Part shown: positions 53,901-63,194 of the stretch, in pieces
Position numbering within the stretch: the first letter of the stretch is position 1
How the letters are laid out: every line of letters begins with the position of its first letter
Source: Pullulanibacillus camelliae
GTDB taxonomy: Bacteria; Bacillota; Bacilli; Bacillales; Sporolactobacillaceae
Length of the DNA: 64,000 nucleotides
Direction of reading: 5' to 3'
Assembly (NCBI RefSeq): GCF_014642655.1
Contig: NZ_BMIR01000004.1
Span: 177,141-241,140 of the forward strand
Position numbers and translations under genes: made by a program
The notes under the pieces: model-generated
What the model was told of the DNA's origin: nothing
Database searches by the model: none
Seen by the model: only the letters and a program-made list of their open reading frames with translations

Positions 53901-54740
53901 TTCAGGATTAGGACTATCACTAATATCTGTATAAAACACTCGGGACTGATTTAACGGACTCTCTCCGATTCGTTCATCAAATAAAGCTTGAAGTAACCTT
54001 GTTTTTCCCACACCTGATAGCCCAACCAATCGAACAGAGGAACCCGGAAGTTTAAGTCGAGTCCGAAGTTCATTAATCCCCTCTATAGCGGAGAATCCTC
54101 CTGAACGGGGATTTGTATTATCTTGCAAACGAATATGATCATCAAGCTTGTATTCGTTTTTCGGTCCGTTAGGAGATCCTGTCCAATTTCCGTAAGATCT
54201 CCAGCCTTGAATCGGTCTTCCAATTTTGTCCCTGACCCATAGCACCAATGAAGGATGGTTACGAACCCATCCCGCAATGCGTTCACGGTCATAGAAGTCT
54301 ACTTTGATTTCAGAAGCATCCGGATATTGACTTAAAGCTTCCTGCATCGCCTCTTTTCGATTTTTCAAAGTTGAATCAGCAGTTGAACCTTGACTACTTA
54401 CAATAATATAAGCTCCTTTAACCTCAATTAAATCTTTAATAGCTTCCCTTAGCTCACCACCAGGACACATTTCATTTAGAATTGCACTTCTAGGCATATC
54501 TGGCTTTTTCACTTGAAAAACGGTTACTTTCCTTGGGATGAAACTATCATTATGTATAACAGTTGTTAGCTCCAACCGGACATCAATACCTCCGTCTTTA
54601 GCATTTTGATGACCTCCCCAGGTGACACCTGCAGTTGGTAAATCATTGGCCCGAAGTTCTGCCTCACAAAGAAGACCGATAAGTGATCTTAAATCACTAT
54701 CACTTAACTCACTAATATCTTTACCTTCAATTTCAATCAT
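50919..54740 (-). CDS. Mrr-like nuclease/STAND NTPase/repeat protein (Avs-type antiviral candidate)
   Basis: 1273 residues. Residues about 40-80 carry WGGHQNAKDGGIDVRLEL and VTVFQVKKPD: the GGID Asp and the QxK of an Mrr-type restriction fold. A P-loop GLSGVGKTRLL (240-250) and hydrophobic Walker B SILAVDN (295-301) define a STAND/AAA NTPase; a winged helix probably follows near 400-470. The last 750 residues are helical, probably TPR-like, and would sense a trigger. This architecture is that of Avs proteins, which bind phage terminase or portal and then cut DNA. Single gene, 780 bp from the methyltransferase operon. Known Avs subgroup not determinable here. Confidence 0.8.
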   Translation of the reverse strand: MIEIEGKDISELSDSDLRSLIGLLCEAELRANDLPTAGVTWGGHQNAKDGGIDVRLELTTVIHNDSFIPRKVTVFQVKKPDMPRSAILNEMCPGGELREAIKDLIEVKGAYIIVSSQGSTADSTLKNRKEAMQEALSQYPDASEIKVDFYDRERIAGWVRNHPSLVLWVRDKIGRPIQGWRSYGNWTGSPNGPKNEYKLDDHIRLQDNTNPRSGGFSAIEGINELRTRLKLPGSSVRLVGLSGVGKTRLLQALFDERIGESPLNQSRVFYTDISDSPNPEPRNFAERLIAMRIPSILAVDNCPPELHRRLTSVCSASGSLVSLVTVEYDVREDQPEETDVFRLEPASNEIIEKIILDRFDYINQVDARSIAEFSGGNARIAIALGNTIRRGESVSDLKDNQLFNRLFQQRNEPNNSLRRTAEACSLVYSFDSRTQEGANIELKLLSSLANLSIREVYENIVELKRRDLVQQRSVWRAVLPHAIANRLAKEALERIPIDIIMDTFEKGGSERLLKSFSRRLSYLHECGASVQVSERWLSEGGLLGDISHLNELGISLLENIAPINPQVTLSAIERVSMRESAETFFSRENDHFSRFTRLLRSLAYDKDLFERSAELLCQFALSESPDENYDSIRSLLRSLFYIYLSGTHATPEQRIKIIKKLVESDHEDQVDLGISLLDASLETWHFSSSYSFEFGARSRDYGYSPENKKEIQDWYKLFIQFTVSKAISRDSVSLKAKSLLSDKFRGLWTKAGMYNELEEATKQILDNGTWKEGWLAVKTTKRYDSEHMTQEVISRLKNLEVILRPTTLTEKARLYALTSHQNAFDLVETVEYEDEKLEAAFQQAENITRSLGKEVVQNEDIFYDLLPDLLSCNGARLFSFGQGLAEGSDDLEKVWRDLKQQLSVLQASAARNFQVVRGFLNAVSNINKDLYQRFLDEAVFDQVFAEVYPMLQTSSEINNSDVERLKKSLEYGSASIWQYSNLAYGRIHETIEDDDLCELLRLISQKPEGNVVAIEILHMRLHGFDKGKLSDIIVSTAQKLLAEFKFDQNYRNMDHLDYVIAEIIKACLGGESAKESAVQICNNLKRVLSSYSIYRDSDHVLHALAKMQPNVFLDIFLAGDDDEVIDRFENLVIHGVRTSSNPISQINENFIIQWCEVDPKTRYPKAATVITPFKKGDDKSLEWTELALNLLDYSPDPILILNEFKSSFRPMSWSGSRADIMQNRLGLIYKLEKHSNPIVAEWASKEKRTFQEEIRSERKWESELNEKQNERFE

Positions 54741-55520
54741 AAAGACCTCATCCTCCAGTACTATAAAACCTGTTATAGTATACGGTGAATATTTTTAATC
54801 GCCAACATTTTCTATTCATTAACAAACTGACTTTTTGGCAGTTAATATAAACGGGAAGATTTCGAAAGAAGAGTTGCCGTACCAGTCTGCATTCTGCATG
54901 TCCTTCAACAGGCCCTGGTTGGTAGTTTTCTAGAATTTGGTTCACTAGCTCACTGAATTTCGCATCACGCTTTGATTTCCCCAAATAGACCAACCTCACG
55001 ATTTGTTTTTATTCTACCAATTAAAAAACTAAACTGCGAAGTAAGAGCCGTACGCGCTCTCTCACTTATACAGTTTAATTTTTACTCCCATTTTATATGT
55101 CCAGTTAGTAACATTTCCCATCCTTTTTACGACTTTTTCATGGATTTACCCCAATATTACCCTAAAAGGCTTATTGAGAATACTTGTTGATGGCAATCAA
55201 TAAATGTAGTGTTTGGCAATTGAGCAATAGAAATTAGGTAAAGCACGGCTTTACCTGGAGTGGCGGATGTGATATCCTGATAGACCATTAAAATCCATTG
55301 CTGGTGCCTCTTAATGGAGAATTGCATCCGCAGAGGCTCCATGTCAAACAGCCAATAATAGAATCGAAACTTGGAAAAAAGGCTCAAATATTTAATTGCC
55401 ACTTGATGCAATTTTTAAATGCCAAATACAAATTACTAAGCCCTTTAAATTGGAAGTTTAATGTTACTACTTTTGAAAATTCACTTGTTGTTAATGTACG
55501 TTTATAGCGACTTTAAGATC
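54741..55520. other. 780-bp gap between STAND gene and methyltransferase operon
   Basis: Contains the right copy of the direct repeat (55106-55170). At 54850-54990 the minus strand shows a coding-like scrap, ELVNQILENYQPGPVEG, which may be an IS256-type transposase N-terminus but is too short to be sure. No intact gene. Confidence 0.45.
55106..55170. repeat. Imperfect direct repeat, right copy (possible old att site)
   Basis: Partner of 46147-46216 (see there). The pair encloses the toxin-antitoxin module, the repeat-flanked cassette and the STAND gene. Confidence 0.45.
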
Positions 55521-58500
55521 TTATGATAAATTATATATTTTACTGCAAACAAATTCATACTCTGAATAACTAGTCAGTGCCTTTATATGTTCTCTTGCAG
55601 TTGTTCTTCTTTTTTGTAAAGTACTATTCCGGGGATGCAAGTAGTTGCTAAATTCTGGGTTTCTGTTTTTATAATGCCTATATTCATCAAGTAATTTTCT
55701 TGTCATCGATACAACTTCCTGATGTAGCGGATTTTCTGGATGATATTTTGGTGTAACCTGATATGGAAGTGAATGAATATGTCTTGCCCCTTGTTGACCT
55801 CTAGGTTGGAAAATACTAATTGCAGAGTTTATTGAATCACTATTTAATAGGCCAGTTAAATATAAAGCTTCTTCTTCTGAATTAACATGAACCCAATTTA
55901 AAGTTTGATCAACTATCATTTTATTTGTATCAAGTTCATCAGCACTCTCATAAGCACCACAGACATAACTCCCACTTGTTCCTACAAATATATAAAATCC
56001 ATTGTTAGGAAGGCGAGATTGTCGAACTAACTTATTCCTCTCATTTAACCTCTCCCAATTCCCTTCGTAACCTGGCTTTCTTTCAACAATCTTATCTATG
56101 ACATATTTAAGATCATCATTTCTTATAGTTACTTCATCATAAGGAATTAGTTCATAAGTATTTTGTATACTCTTCCTTATTGGTAATACAGATTTTATTG
56201 GATTAGAAATATCGTATGGTGTTACAAGTTTTGATGTATATACATCAAATATAACATCGTTTTCCAAATAGCATTCTTCAATTCTAAAACCTTTTTCAGT
56301 GCCCGCATCAGAAATGATATAAGACTTCTCACTATCTAATGTGATACTTTTAACCTTTGATAAATCTTTCCTAATTGGAGTCACATCGAAGCAATAGAAC
56401 GTTCTTGGCATTATATCTGCACCTTGTTGGAAGTCAGCGGCGTGTTGTACTACATCAGTGTTTATAATCTTATTTACGTCCCAAGCAGTCCTATCTCCTA
56501 ATTTATTGTTATAAAGGATTATATCCTCCATTGAATTTGAACCAACTATTTTAGCTGGGAGTTTACTAAAATCTCCTTCTAATTCCCAGTTAGAAGATCC
56601 ACCTTTTTTACCTATTAAGACAATTGCTTCATTTTTAAAAGTTTGTTTGGATATCTTCCAAATTTCACTCAAATGAAGATCAACTGGATTTTCAGTGTGA
56701 TTATAGCCCTCTCTACGAAATGGCTCATGATTCATACCATTTAGTACTGAATCTGGTACAATACAAGCTACAATCGCATTATTCGTCAAATATTTTTTTA
56801 CTCCATGTACCAGAAAAATTGTTGCCATTTCAATGTGTGGGAATGCTGGTCCAGGAGGATTGATTTTAAAATTCCTTGCTTTTGATTTAAGGACTTCTTT
56901 ATAGGGGTTATTTCCTAATTTACTTAAAGCTAACCATGGCGGATTAGAAATAAGACCATTAAATTGACCTGACAGTAATCCTGGCCTATAGCTGTTTTTA
57001 AGAATATAAGACCAAATGCCATTCTTGCCTTCAATATGTAATCTATTAACAACTTCAATGAAGGAGGTCAGAAAGTTTATTACTTTATCTGCTTGCTCTG
57101 TTTCTATAGATAGGGATAATCTTTCAGCTTCACGTTTTACAATACTTTTGCTCATGTTTGTTGCATATTCCATTGTCAACTTTTCATCATTCAAGGCAAT
57201 CTTATATCCCTTATCTATTATTGCATCAAAAAGTGCTGTATTCTCAGGATTTAATATGAATTCGGGGAAAACAATACTATTATCTGCTAATTCTATTTCA
57301 TAAAAATCAGAATCATCATCAATTTTATTAAGGGGTGTAACTGCGAACAAAGAATCAGCATGATATACAGGGATGGTAACCTTTAAACCCTCCGCAAGAC
57401 TTATCCATTCCTTTGCAGCTATTATCCAGCTTATTTTCGATAAAATTACAGCTAAAGGATCTATGTCAAATCCAGTTATTGAGTTAGATAATTTCCTTAT
57501 TTTATCTTCTATTTCAACTGTAGGGAAGAGTTCCTCTATTCGTTTTTTCGATTGTTTAACAGTTTCCACAATCATTACTCCAGAACCACAGCACATATCA
57601 ACAAATTGAGGTAACTCTCTATCTTCTAATGATTCAACTAGTTTATTTACCATTTTTTCAGCAAGCCAATGGGGGGTCCATTCTTGCCCAAGTAGAATTC
57701 TTTGTGTTCTATAAGATAGTTGAGCAAACATTTCCCCAAATAAATCCTCTTTAAAGTCATGCTCAAAGTCATATACTCTTAGGTTTTCTTGTATATCTTT
57801 CGCTATTTCTACAAGTCCATCTATGTACGGGGTATTAGTAAGCCACCCAAAATAGTCATACTCAACAAAATTAGTAAACCCTTTTCTTTCAAAATATGTA
57901 CCTGTAAGGATGGAAATTAATTCTTCAGAAGAGTTTAATAGGGCTTTTTGTCCTATAATATTAGCACAAAGTAATTTACCTAACGTCACCATATACAGTT
58001 CATCACTATACGTCTGAATATCAAATTGGTCTTCTGATTGCGTCAATGAAACTACCCTACTCCATAATTTTGCAATAACTTTGGCGTACTCTTCATTGCT
58101 ATTAACAGCTGTCTGAACTAGACTAGTAATATTCTTTACATAGTCTTGAGAGAATGGGCTTTCGAAGCCAAAATCTTCTGCAAGTGAATTTGCATTTAGA
58201 GGTCTAGCACCTACTCTACCTAGATATGTCTGCAGAAAAATAATGAGATTTTTTGCAGACACTTTTGTCGGTTGTACTTCAATTTCATCAATTTTTTCTA
58301 ATGTAACGTCGTCTGCCCCGATCCTTTTTTTATCAAGGTTTACTTTTGAAACCCTGTATGCATACCAACGAACTGAATCCGAAAGAATACCAATTACAAG
58401 ATCCTTTGGCTCGCCTTCGTTTATTTTTGCTGCACAGTACTTTTTAACTTGATCAAAGCCTTCATTAAATATTTCAGTTACTCTTAAGTCTTTCTCATAT

Positions 58501-58757
58501 TCTATTACTGTCAAACCAACTAAGTTATCTATAAATCCTCTTCTTTCAACCCCATCCTTTTCGAACTTCGCAAGTGATTCTCCCCCAGAAATGTGTTGGG
58601 TGACCCAAAAAGGGGGCTTGGGATGAAATATTCTTGAAAGATAGGAGGTGAAATTGTGGCGAACAACATCCTCCTTCGCATTTTTAAAGTCAATCAAATA
58701 AATAGCTCTTTCCACAAAAGATATTACTTCATCCAGATTACATTCACTTAATTCCAT
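55521..58757 (-). CDS. N6-adenine DNA methyltransferase with possible N-terminal nuclease, type IIG-like
   Basis: 1078 residues. The N-terminal 110 residues contain RRGFIDNLVGLTVIEYEKDL, where D77 and E86/E88/K89 could be a PD-(D/E)xK-type site (inference). A helical middle precedes LGQEWTPHWLAEKMV (356-370, motif X), FVDMCCGSGVMIVE (385-398, AdoMet motif I) and SNPPWLAL (604-611, motif IV, NPPW). About 470 C-terminal residues probably recognise DNA, ending near HIHSLPYQV. This order resembles type IIG restriction-modification enzymes. GAGGGG lies 12 bases before the ATG. It is the last gene of a tight operon with two other methyltransferases (7-bp gap). Confidence 0.8.
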   Translation of the reverse strand: MELSECNLDEVISFVERAIYLIDFKNAKEDVVRHNFTSYLSRIFHPKPPFWVTQHISGGESLAKFEKDGVERRGFIDNLVGLTVIEYEKDLRVTEIFNEGFDQVKKYCAAKINEGEPKDLVIGILSDSVRWYAYRVSKVNLDKKRIGADDVTLEKIDEIEVQPTKVSAKNLIIFLQTYLGRVGARPLNANSLAEDFGFESPFSQDYVKNITSLVQTAVNSNEEYAKVIAKLWSRVVSLTQSEDQFDIQTYSDELYMVTLGKLLCANIIGQKALLNSSEELISILTGTYFERKGFTNFVEYDYFGWLTNTPYIDGLVEIAKDIQENLRVYDFEHDFKEDLFGEMFAQLSYRTQRILLGQEWTPHWLAEKMVNKLVESLEDRELPQFVDMCCGSGVMIVETVKQSKKRIEELFPTVEIEDKIRKLSNSITGFDIDPLAVILSKISWIIAAKEWISLAEGLKVTIPVYHADSLFAVTPLNKIDDDSDFYEIELADNSIVFPEFILNPENTALFDAIIDKGYKIALNDEKLTMEYATNMSKSIVKREAERLSLSIETEQADKVINFLTSFIEVVNRLHIEGKNGIWSYILKNSYRPGLLSGQFNGLISNPPWLALSKLGNNPYKEVLKSKARNFKINPPGPAFPHIEMATIFLVHGVKKYLTNNAIVACIVPDSVLNGMNHEPFRREGYNHTENPVDLHLSEIWKISKQTFKNEAIVLIGKKGGSSNWELEGDFSKLPAKIVGSNSMEDIILYNNKLGDRTAWDVNKIINTDVVQHAADFQQGADIMPRTFYCFDVTPIRKDLSKVKSITLDSEKSYIISDAGTEKGFRIEECYLENDVIFDVYTSKLVTPYDISNPIKSVLPIRKSIQNTYELIPYDEVTIRNDDLKYVIDKIVERKPGYEGNWERLNERNKLVRQSRLPNNGFYIFVGTSGSYVCGAYESADELDTNKMIVDQTLNWVHVNSEEEALYLTGLLNSDSINSAISIFQPRGQQGARHIHSLPYQVTPKYHPENPLHQEVVSMTRKLLDEYRHYKNRNPEFSNYLHPRNSTLQKRRTTAREHIKALTSYSEYEFVCSKIYNLS

Positions 58758-58764
58758 TTAAATT

Positions 58765-60771
58765 TCATTCCCCTCTCGTTCTGTACATTAATTTACTTTT
58801 TAGCAAATGACGAATTTTTGTTTTGCCTATGGAACAACCTTTTTCAGTCTTAAAAATGTTCTTAGCGATAAGATTGTTTATTTCTTCCAACTCATTATAT
58901 CCTTTAATTATCCTCTTACCAAGTTCAGATAATTTTTCTAAATCAAATATACTTAATTTAGGAATAGGGATTTTTCTAAGATGAGTAGCTTCTAATTTTA
59001 ATGCTCCTGCTCCCATAATAGAGCCTATAAATTCACAACATAACAAAACCCAATCACTATTTAATAATGCTATTAAAGAAAAGTTATTTAGTTTTTTATT
59101 ATGCTCAAACCAAATTGTAGAAAAGTTAGCATCAACAACAGCTTTAGGATTTGAATTCATATAAAACTTTGGCTTTTTTCCATTTACTCTTGCTACAAAA
59201 ATATCAGGTAAATGTCTTTTAGTTAATTTCGGAAGCATATACCAAAAACCTGCTGTGTCTAGATCCCCATTTTTCATTGCTTTAATATTGGGGGATACAG
59301 CAGATAATTGAGGAAGGTATTTGGGTTTCTCCCTACTTCCTATATTTATTGTTTCTGCATTTGTGATATGATCCGCTAGATTATCAGACATTAACTTTCT
59401 TGATGAATTCTGATATTCCCTACCAATTAAATCGCTATTACGTATGTATCTATCTAAAATCAAAACCCTTCCTGACAGCTGCTCTATATCAATACAATAA
59501 CCTTCTGGTAACTCGCTTTGTTTACGAATAGCTACCCTGAGGGCATCATTAGGTATAGAAATTGAACTGCTAAAAAGGCTTGAATCTGGCAATACTTCAC
59601 TTATTTCATCAGATTGGGAAATACAATCTACATAGAAGAATTTATTGGCTCCAGTTCTTAATCCTTGGCCAATTCTTACCCCCAATTCCTCTAATGAACA
59701 AAAATCCTCACTTGCTGTTAAAATCTCATCTTTTATTGACTTTGGAATAGCAACTGATTTAATGCTAATATCATGTTCTTGTTCAAGAGATTTAAACCAT
59801 TTTTTTTTACTGGAATTTATACAAAAGTTCTCTAAATCATCTCTAAATCTCATTCTTTTTACAGATAATCCTTTTGTTCCTTGGAAGGCTGCCTTTTTTA
59901 TTTCATGCACTAATTTTAATTCAGGATTATTAAGGTTAGGAAATATTTTTCCTACTATACTGTTCTTATCCGAATGTTCATTGCTTATACTAATATGGCA
60001 ATAACTTTTTTGATCATAATAACTCCATAAATCCATTATTCTTGGTATTCTTTTTGCAATAATTAAGTTTGTTTTTACTTGAGCATCCTCTTTAAACCAA
60101 ACTCTGTCAACGTCTTCTATCACATATTCAATATTGAAAAGTTTTAATAATATATAATGTATAGGGTAAGCATAATCTCGATTCAACCATGATTCCGGCA
60201 CTATTATTGCAATTTTGCCTCCGATTTTTGTTAGCATAGAACTCAAAATCCAAGAAGGAACAGCCAAGTCTGCCAAACCAGAATAGGCTCTAGTCACTAA
60301 TTTAAAAATTTCCTTATCCTTATCTTCGAGATGGTTAAATAACGGAATTAATTCTAAAAGACTGTTTCTTATTTCTTCAGAAGTAGGTAAATCTTCTACT
60401 CTTTTACTTAAAGATTGATACCTTACATAAGGAGGGTTAGTGATTACTAAATCATACTGATGGTTAGGTAGTTGGTTAATTATTTCTTTTGAAAAAGCAC
60501 TACCCTTGAATAATTTAATTTTATTATTTTCTTTTAAGTCTTCCTCTATTAGGGTTATTACTTTAGGGTCAATATCAATCCCGACCAAATCAGCTGAAGG
60601 ATTTAGTTTGCACGCTGCCTTCAATAAATCACCCACGCCACACATTGGGTCGATAATAGATCTAACATCCTTATCTTTTTCAAAAGCAAAAGCGGCTAAC
60701 AGATTTCCTAGCTTCTTGCCTGAAAAAAATTGTCCTAATATCTTTTTCCTGTGTTGTTCTTCAACATTCAC
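58765..60771 (-). CDS. M.TaqI/Eco57I-type adenine methyltransferase with C-terminal target domain
   Basis: 668 residues. LGQFFSGKKL (12-21, motif X), IDPMCGVGDLL (40-50, motif I), GIDIDP (64-69) and ITNPPYVRYQ (110-119, motif IV) define a gamma-class N6-adenine methyltransferase. A TaqI-like specificity part follows from about residue 340 (LEELGVRIGQGLRTGANKFF in two marks: GVRIGQGLRTGANKFF) with a C-terminal GSIMGAGALKLEATHLRKIPIP. It starts at GTG 60771, four bases after the stop of the preceding gene, with AGGATGG upstream. Second gene of the operon. Confidence 0.85.
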   Translation of the reverse strand: MNVEEQHRKKILGQFFSGKKLGNLLAAFAFEKDKDVRSIIDPMCGVGDLLKAACKLNPSADLVGIDIDPKVITLIEEDLKENNKIKLFKGSAFSKEIINQLPNHQYDLVITNPPYVRYQSLSKRVEDLPTSEEIRNSLLELIPLFNHLEDKDKEIFKLVTRAYSGLADLAVPSWILSSMLTKIGGKIAIIVPESWLNRDYAYPIHYILLKLFNIEYVIEDVDRVWFKEDAQVKTNLIIAKRIPRIMDLWSYYDQKSYCHISISNEHSDKNSIVGKIFPNLNNPELKLVHEIKKAAFQGTKGLSVKRMRFRDDLENFCINSSKKKWFKSLEQEHDISIKSVAIPKSIKDEILTASEDFCSLEELGVRIGQGLRTGANKFFYVDCISQSDEISEVLPDSSLFSSSISIPNDALRVAIRKQSELPEGYCIDIEQLSGRVLILDRYIRNSDLIGREYQNSSRKLMSDNLADHITNAETINIGSREKPKYLPQLSAVSPNIKAMKNGDLDTAGFWYMLPKLTKRHLPDIFVARVNGKKPKFYMNSNPKAVVDANFSTIWFEHNKKLNNFSLIALLNSDWVLLCCEFIGSIMGAGALKLEATHLRKIPIPKLSIFDLEKLSELGKRIIKGYNELEEINNLIAKNIFKTEKGCSIGKTKIRHLLKSKLMYRTRGE

Positions 60772-60774
60772 TAG

Positions 60775-62559
60775 TTACACCATCCTATGGACAATTTGGT
60801 AAAACTCCGAAGCATTTAAAGGTACTTCAAGATTGTTTTCAAGGCAGAAGTTTATAAAACGTGAAAAAACCCTTTCCTTTTTTATTGCTTCATTCTTTAC
60901 TTTCATTTTCTTAATTATATTTTCAATTTGTTCTTCCACACTAATATTGATTGAATTAAATTCTTTTACCCCAGTGTCTTTTTTTTCAAGTAATAATAAA
61001 GGATCTCCTTGTACAGTTATATTAGATGTAACTTGTTTAAAGCTCCCTTGTAATTTATCCAACACACTCGATAATTTAACTTTTAATCCAGCTTTCTGAT
61101 AAGCACGTTGGAGTGCCCTCCATATGTCGGCTCTTGAAGAATGAAAGACTACTGTAGCATTTCCTTTATTAGTAAGCACCCTTGCTATTTCACGAAAAAC
61201 CTTCTCCATCATAGATTGGTAGGAGTAAACATTCTTTTTCTGTGCCTCGCTCACAATGGCTTCATCTTCTTTATTAGTGACTTGCCCTAACCATACTTCA
61301 TTAAGATAATTTATCTCAGAATAGGGAATATAATCACCAAATGGTGGATCTGTAAAAACATAGTTTACTGAATGATTATTAAGATCAATCATATTTGTAC
61401 TACTTCGATTGATTACATTAACTGTACTCCTACTCTCAGAAGTAGTTTTAAATGCCTTGTAGATGGTCTTTATTTTCCTTTTAAGACCTAACAAGATATT
61501 TTTCTCTACAGGCAAATTGCTAATATATAAGACTCCAGATTGTGCTCCAGTTATAACAAAATCCTTTTGATTTGATTTGACTACCACTCTAGTCATTAAA
61601 GTACTATGTGATGAATTATAACTTAGAACAAGAAACCTAAGTGCATCACGTACACTTTCGGGAGCGTACTTAATCATTTCCCAGAGATTTGATATTATAT
61701 GAAGGTTTCTATTGGTATAAAAGTGGTGAATATGCGATATCCCAGAATGATATCCAGACCGATACAAGTCGCCCCATTCTATTTTCTCTACAGGTACAAA
61801 AGAAGTATAGGGCACATCCTCAATTTTTGATAATAATTGATAATCCTCATCAACCGGATCTCTAAACCATTTTTTATTTCCCGTTTGACCGTATATTCTT
61901 TTTATAATCCTCTTCTTTCTCACAGTCTTTTTATTTAGGATCTGATCATAATATTCTTCTACTGACCTTTTTATAGCATTTGTCTTTCCTGTGTATCCGC
62001 ATCTGTCACATACAAACTTAGATGAAATCACTAATGGATCAAAACCAACAGAATTATCCCAGTAACTAACTTCATGACCACAGTTGTTACATTTAAGAAT
62101 TTCACTCCATATAATATGCCTGATAACACCTTCATTTCCTTCAGGATCTATAGTTTTATACATCCAACCAATTTTTTTCTCTACTCTTTTTATTAATTTT
62201 TCAGCTTCAGAAAGGAATAAGTCTTCGTCAATAGGTGTGCACATTGTTTTAGAGACAAAGGAACCTAAAGTACTCACTTCATATAATACAGCCTTTCTTG
62301 GTCCCCATTTTACTGGTGCGTTCATCTTTTTTGCTAGATCAATAACTTCTTCAGGAGGATTAGAACATAATAATGTTGCTAATCCAGTTGTCCCACTACC
62401 TGCAAAGGTATCTAAAACAACATCTCCAGGATTAGTGTGGGAAGCTATAAAAACAGCTATTACTTCAGGTGATATTTTGGTTGGATAAGAAAACGCAGAA
62501 TATAAATTGCCACTTCTTTTTGATGGAAAGGCTTCAGAATACAAATTCTCAATTGGCAT
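60775..62559 (-). CDS. DNA methyltransferase with zinc ribbon insert (DUF1156-like)
   Basis: 594 residues. The AdoMet motif VVLDTFAGSGTTGLATLL (47-64) lies near the N-terminus; a zinc ribbon CNNCGH...CDRCGY (C157, C160, C184, C187) follows, and the catalytic VFTDPPFGDYIPYSE (401-415) is far downstream. This resembles the large adenine-specific or N4-cytosine methyltransferases annotated near DUF1156 in defence clusters. AAAGGTG precedes the ATG. First gene of the three-methyltransferase operon, behind a palindromic promoter region. Confidence 0.82.
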   Translation of the reverse strand: MPIENLYSEAFPSKRSGNLYSAFSYPTKISPEVIAVFIASHTNPGDVVLDTFAGSGTTGLATLLCSNPPEEVIDLAKKMNAPVKWGPRKAVLYEVSTLGSFVSKTMCTPIDEDLFLSEAEKLIKRVEKKIGWMYKTIDPEGNEGVIRHIIWSEILKCNNCGHEVSYWDNSVGFDPLVISSKFVCDRCGYTGKTNAIKRSVEEYYDQILNKKTVRKKRIIKRIYGQTGNKKWFRDPVDEDYQLLSKIEDVPYTSFVPVEKIEWGDLYRSGYHSGISHIHHFYTNRNLHIISNLWEMIKYAPESVRDALRFLVLSYNSSHSTLMTRVVVKSNQKDFVITGAQSGVLYISNLPVEKNILLGLKRKIKTIYKAFKTTSESRSTVNVINRSSTNMIDLNNHSVNYVFTDPPFGDYIPYSEINYLNEVWLGQVTNKEDEAIVSEAQKKNVYSYQSMMEKVFREIARVLTNKGNATVVFHSSRADIWRALQRAYQKAGLKVKLSSVLDKLQGSFKQVTSNITVQGDPLLLLEKKDTGVKEFNSINISVEEQIENIIKKMKVKNEAIKKERVFSRFINFCLENNLEVPLNASEFYQIVHRMV

Positions 62560-62586
62560 GATTTTTACACCTTTCTAGAAACGAAC

Positions 62587-62639
62587 TTTTGTTCTCTGTT
62601 TTAGTATACTAAAAATATATTGTTATGTTTAGAACAAAA
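62587..62639 (-). promoter_or_regulatory. Promoter with nested palindromes upstream of methyltransferase operon
   Basis: TTTTAGTATACTAAAA (62599-62614) is a perfect 16-bp palindrome covering the -10 TATACT (62605-62610); -35 TAAACA lies 17 bp upstream at 62628-62633. An outer inverted repeat TTTTGTTCT (62587-62595)/AGAACAAAA (62631-62639) encloses it and overlaps the -35. The layout suggests operator control, but no regulator gene is in the operon. Confidence 0.6.
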
Positions 62640-62755
62640 AATAAAATTTTTGAATCGGTTTTTCGCGATAGATACACAATTTTATATCGACACCTAAACT
62701 TTCGAGGATAAATATATGATTGCATGTTATAAAAAATAACAAATTCTAGAACTAA

Positions 62756-63130
62756 TTATCTAGTCGCTTTTGCATTTCCTTTTAACTCTCTTATTAATGT
62801 GCTCTTACTTATACTGGTAATTTATATGAGTTTATCTTTAATTAGTCTAATGCATGTTTTATTTGCTGTCTCTGTATTCATTACGTATTCTAGCAATCGC
62901 TTTCCCTTCTGTGCACGCTCGACAATTATATCTCTTTCAAACTCAGCGAATCCACTAATAATAGTTAAAATAAGTTTATCAGTTGCAGTATTCTCGACTA
63001 ATCTCTTGTTAAAGATATGTACCTTTATACCTCTGTCAAATAAATTTTTAATGATTGCATTGCTTCTATTGACCGGATCTTACGATCGCAACATCAATTA
63101 ATCTCACAGTGTTGCATCTTAGCTAACCGT
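62756..63130 (-). pseudogene. Decayed serine recombinase (resolvase/invertase)
   Basis: Restoring frames gives KVHIFNKRLVENTATDKLIL, IISGFAEFERDIIVERAQKG and, at the end, SKSTLIRELKGNAKA. FAEFERD+I.ER...G is the long E-helix mark of serine recombinases. The catalytic N-terminal part is absent and there are several stops. It directly follows the intact recombinase gene. Confidence 0.75.
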
Positions 63131-63194
63131 TCAATTAGGTGAGTTAACGATTCAAATTCATCTTCCTTCTTCCTTCACTTTTATAGTAAACGGC

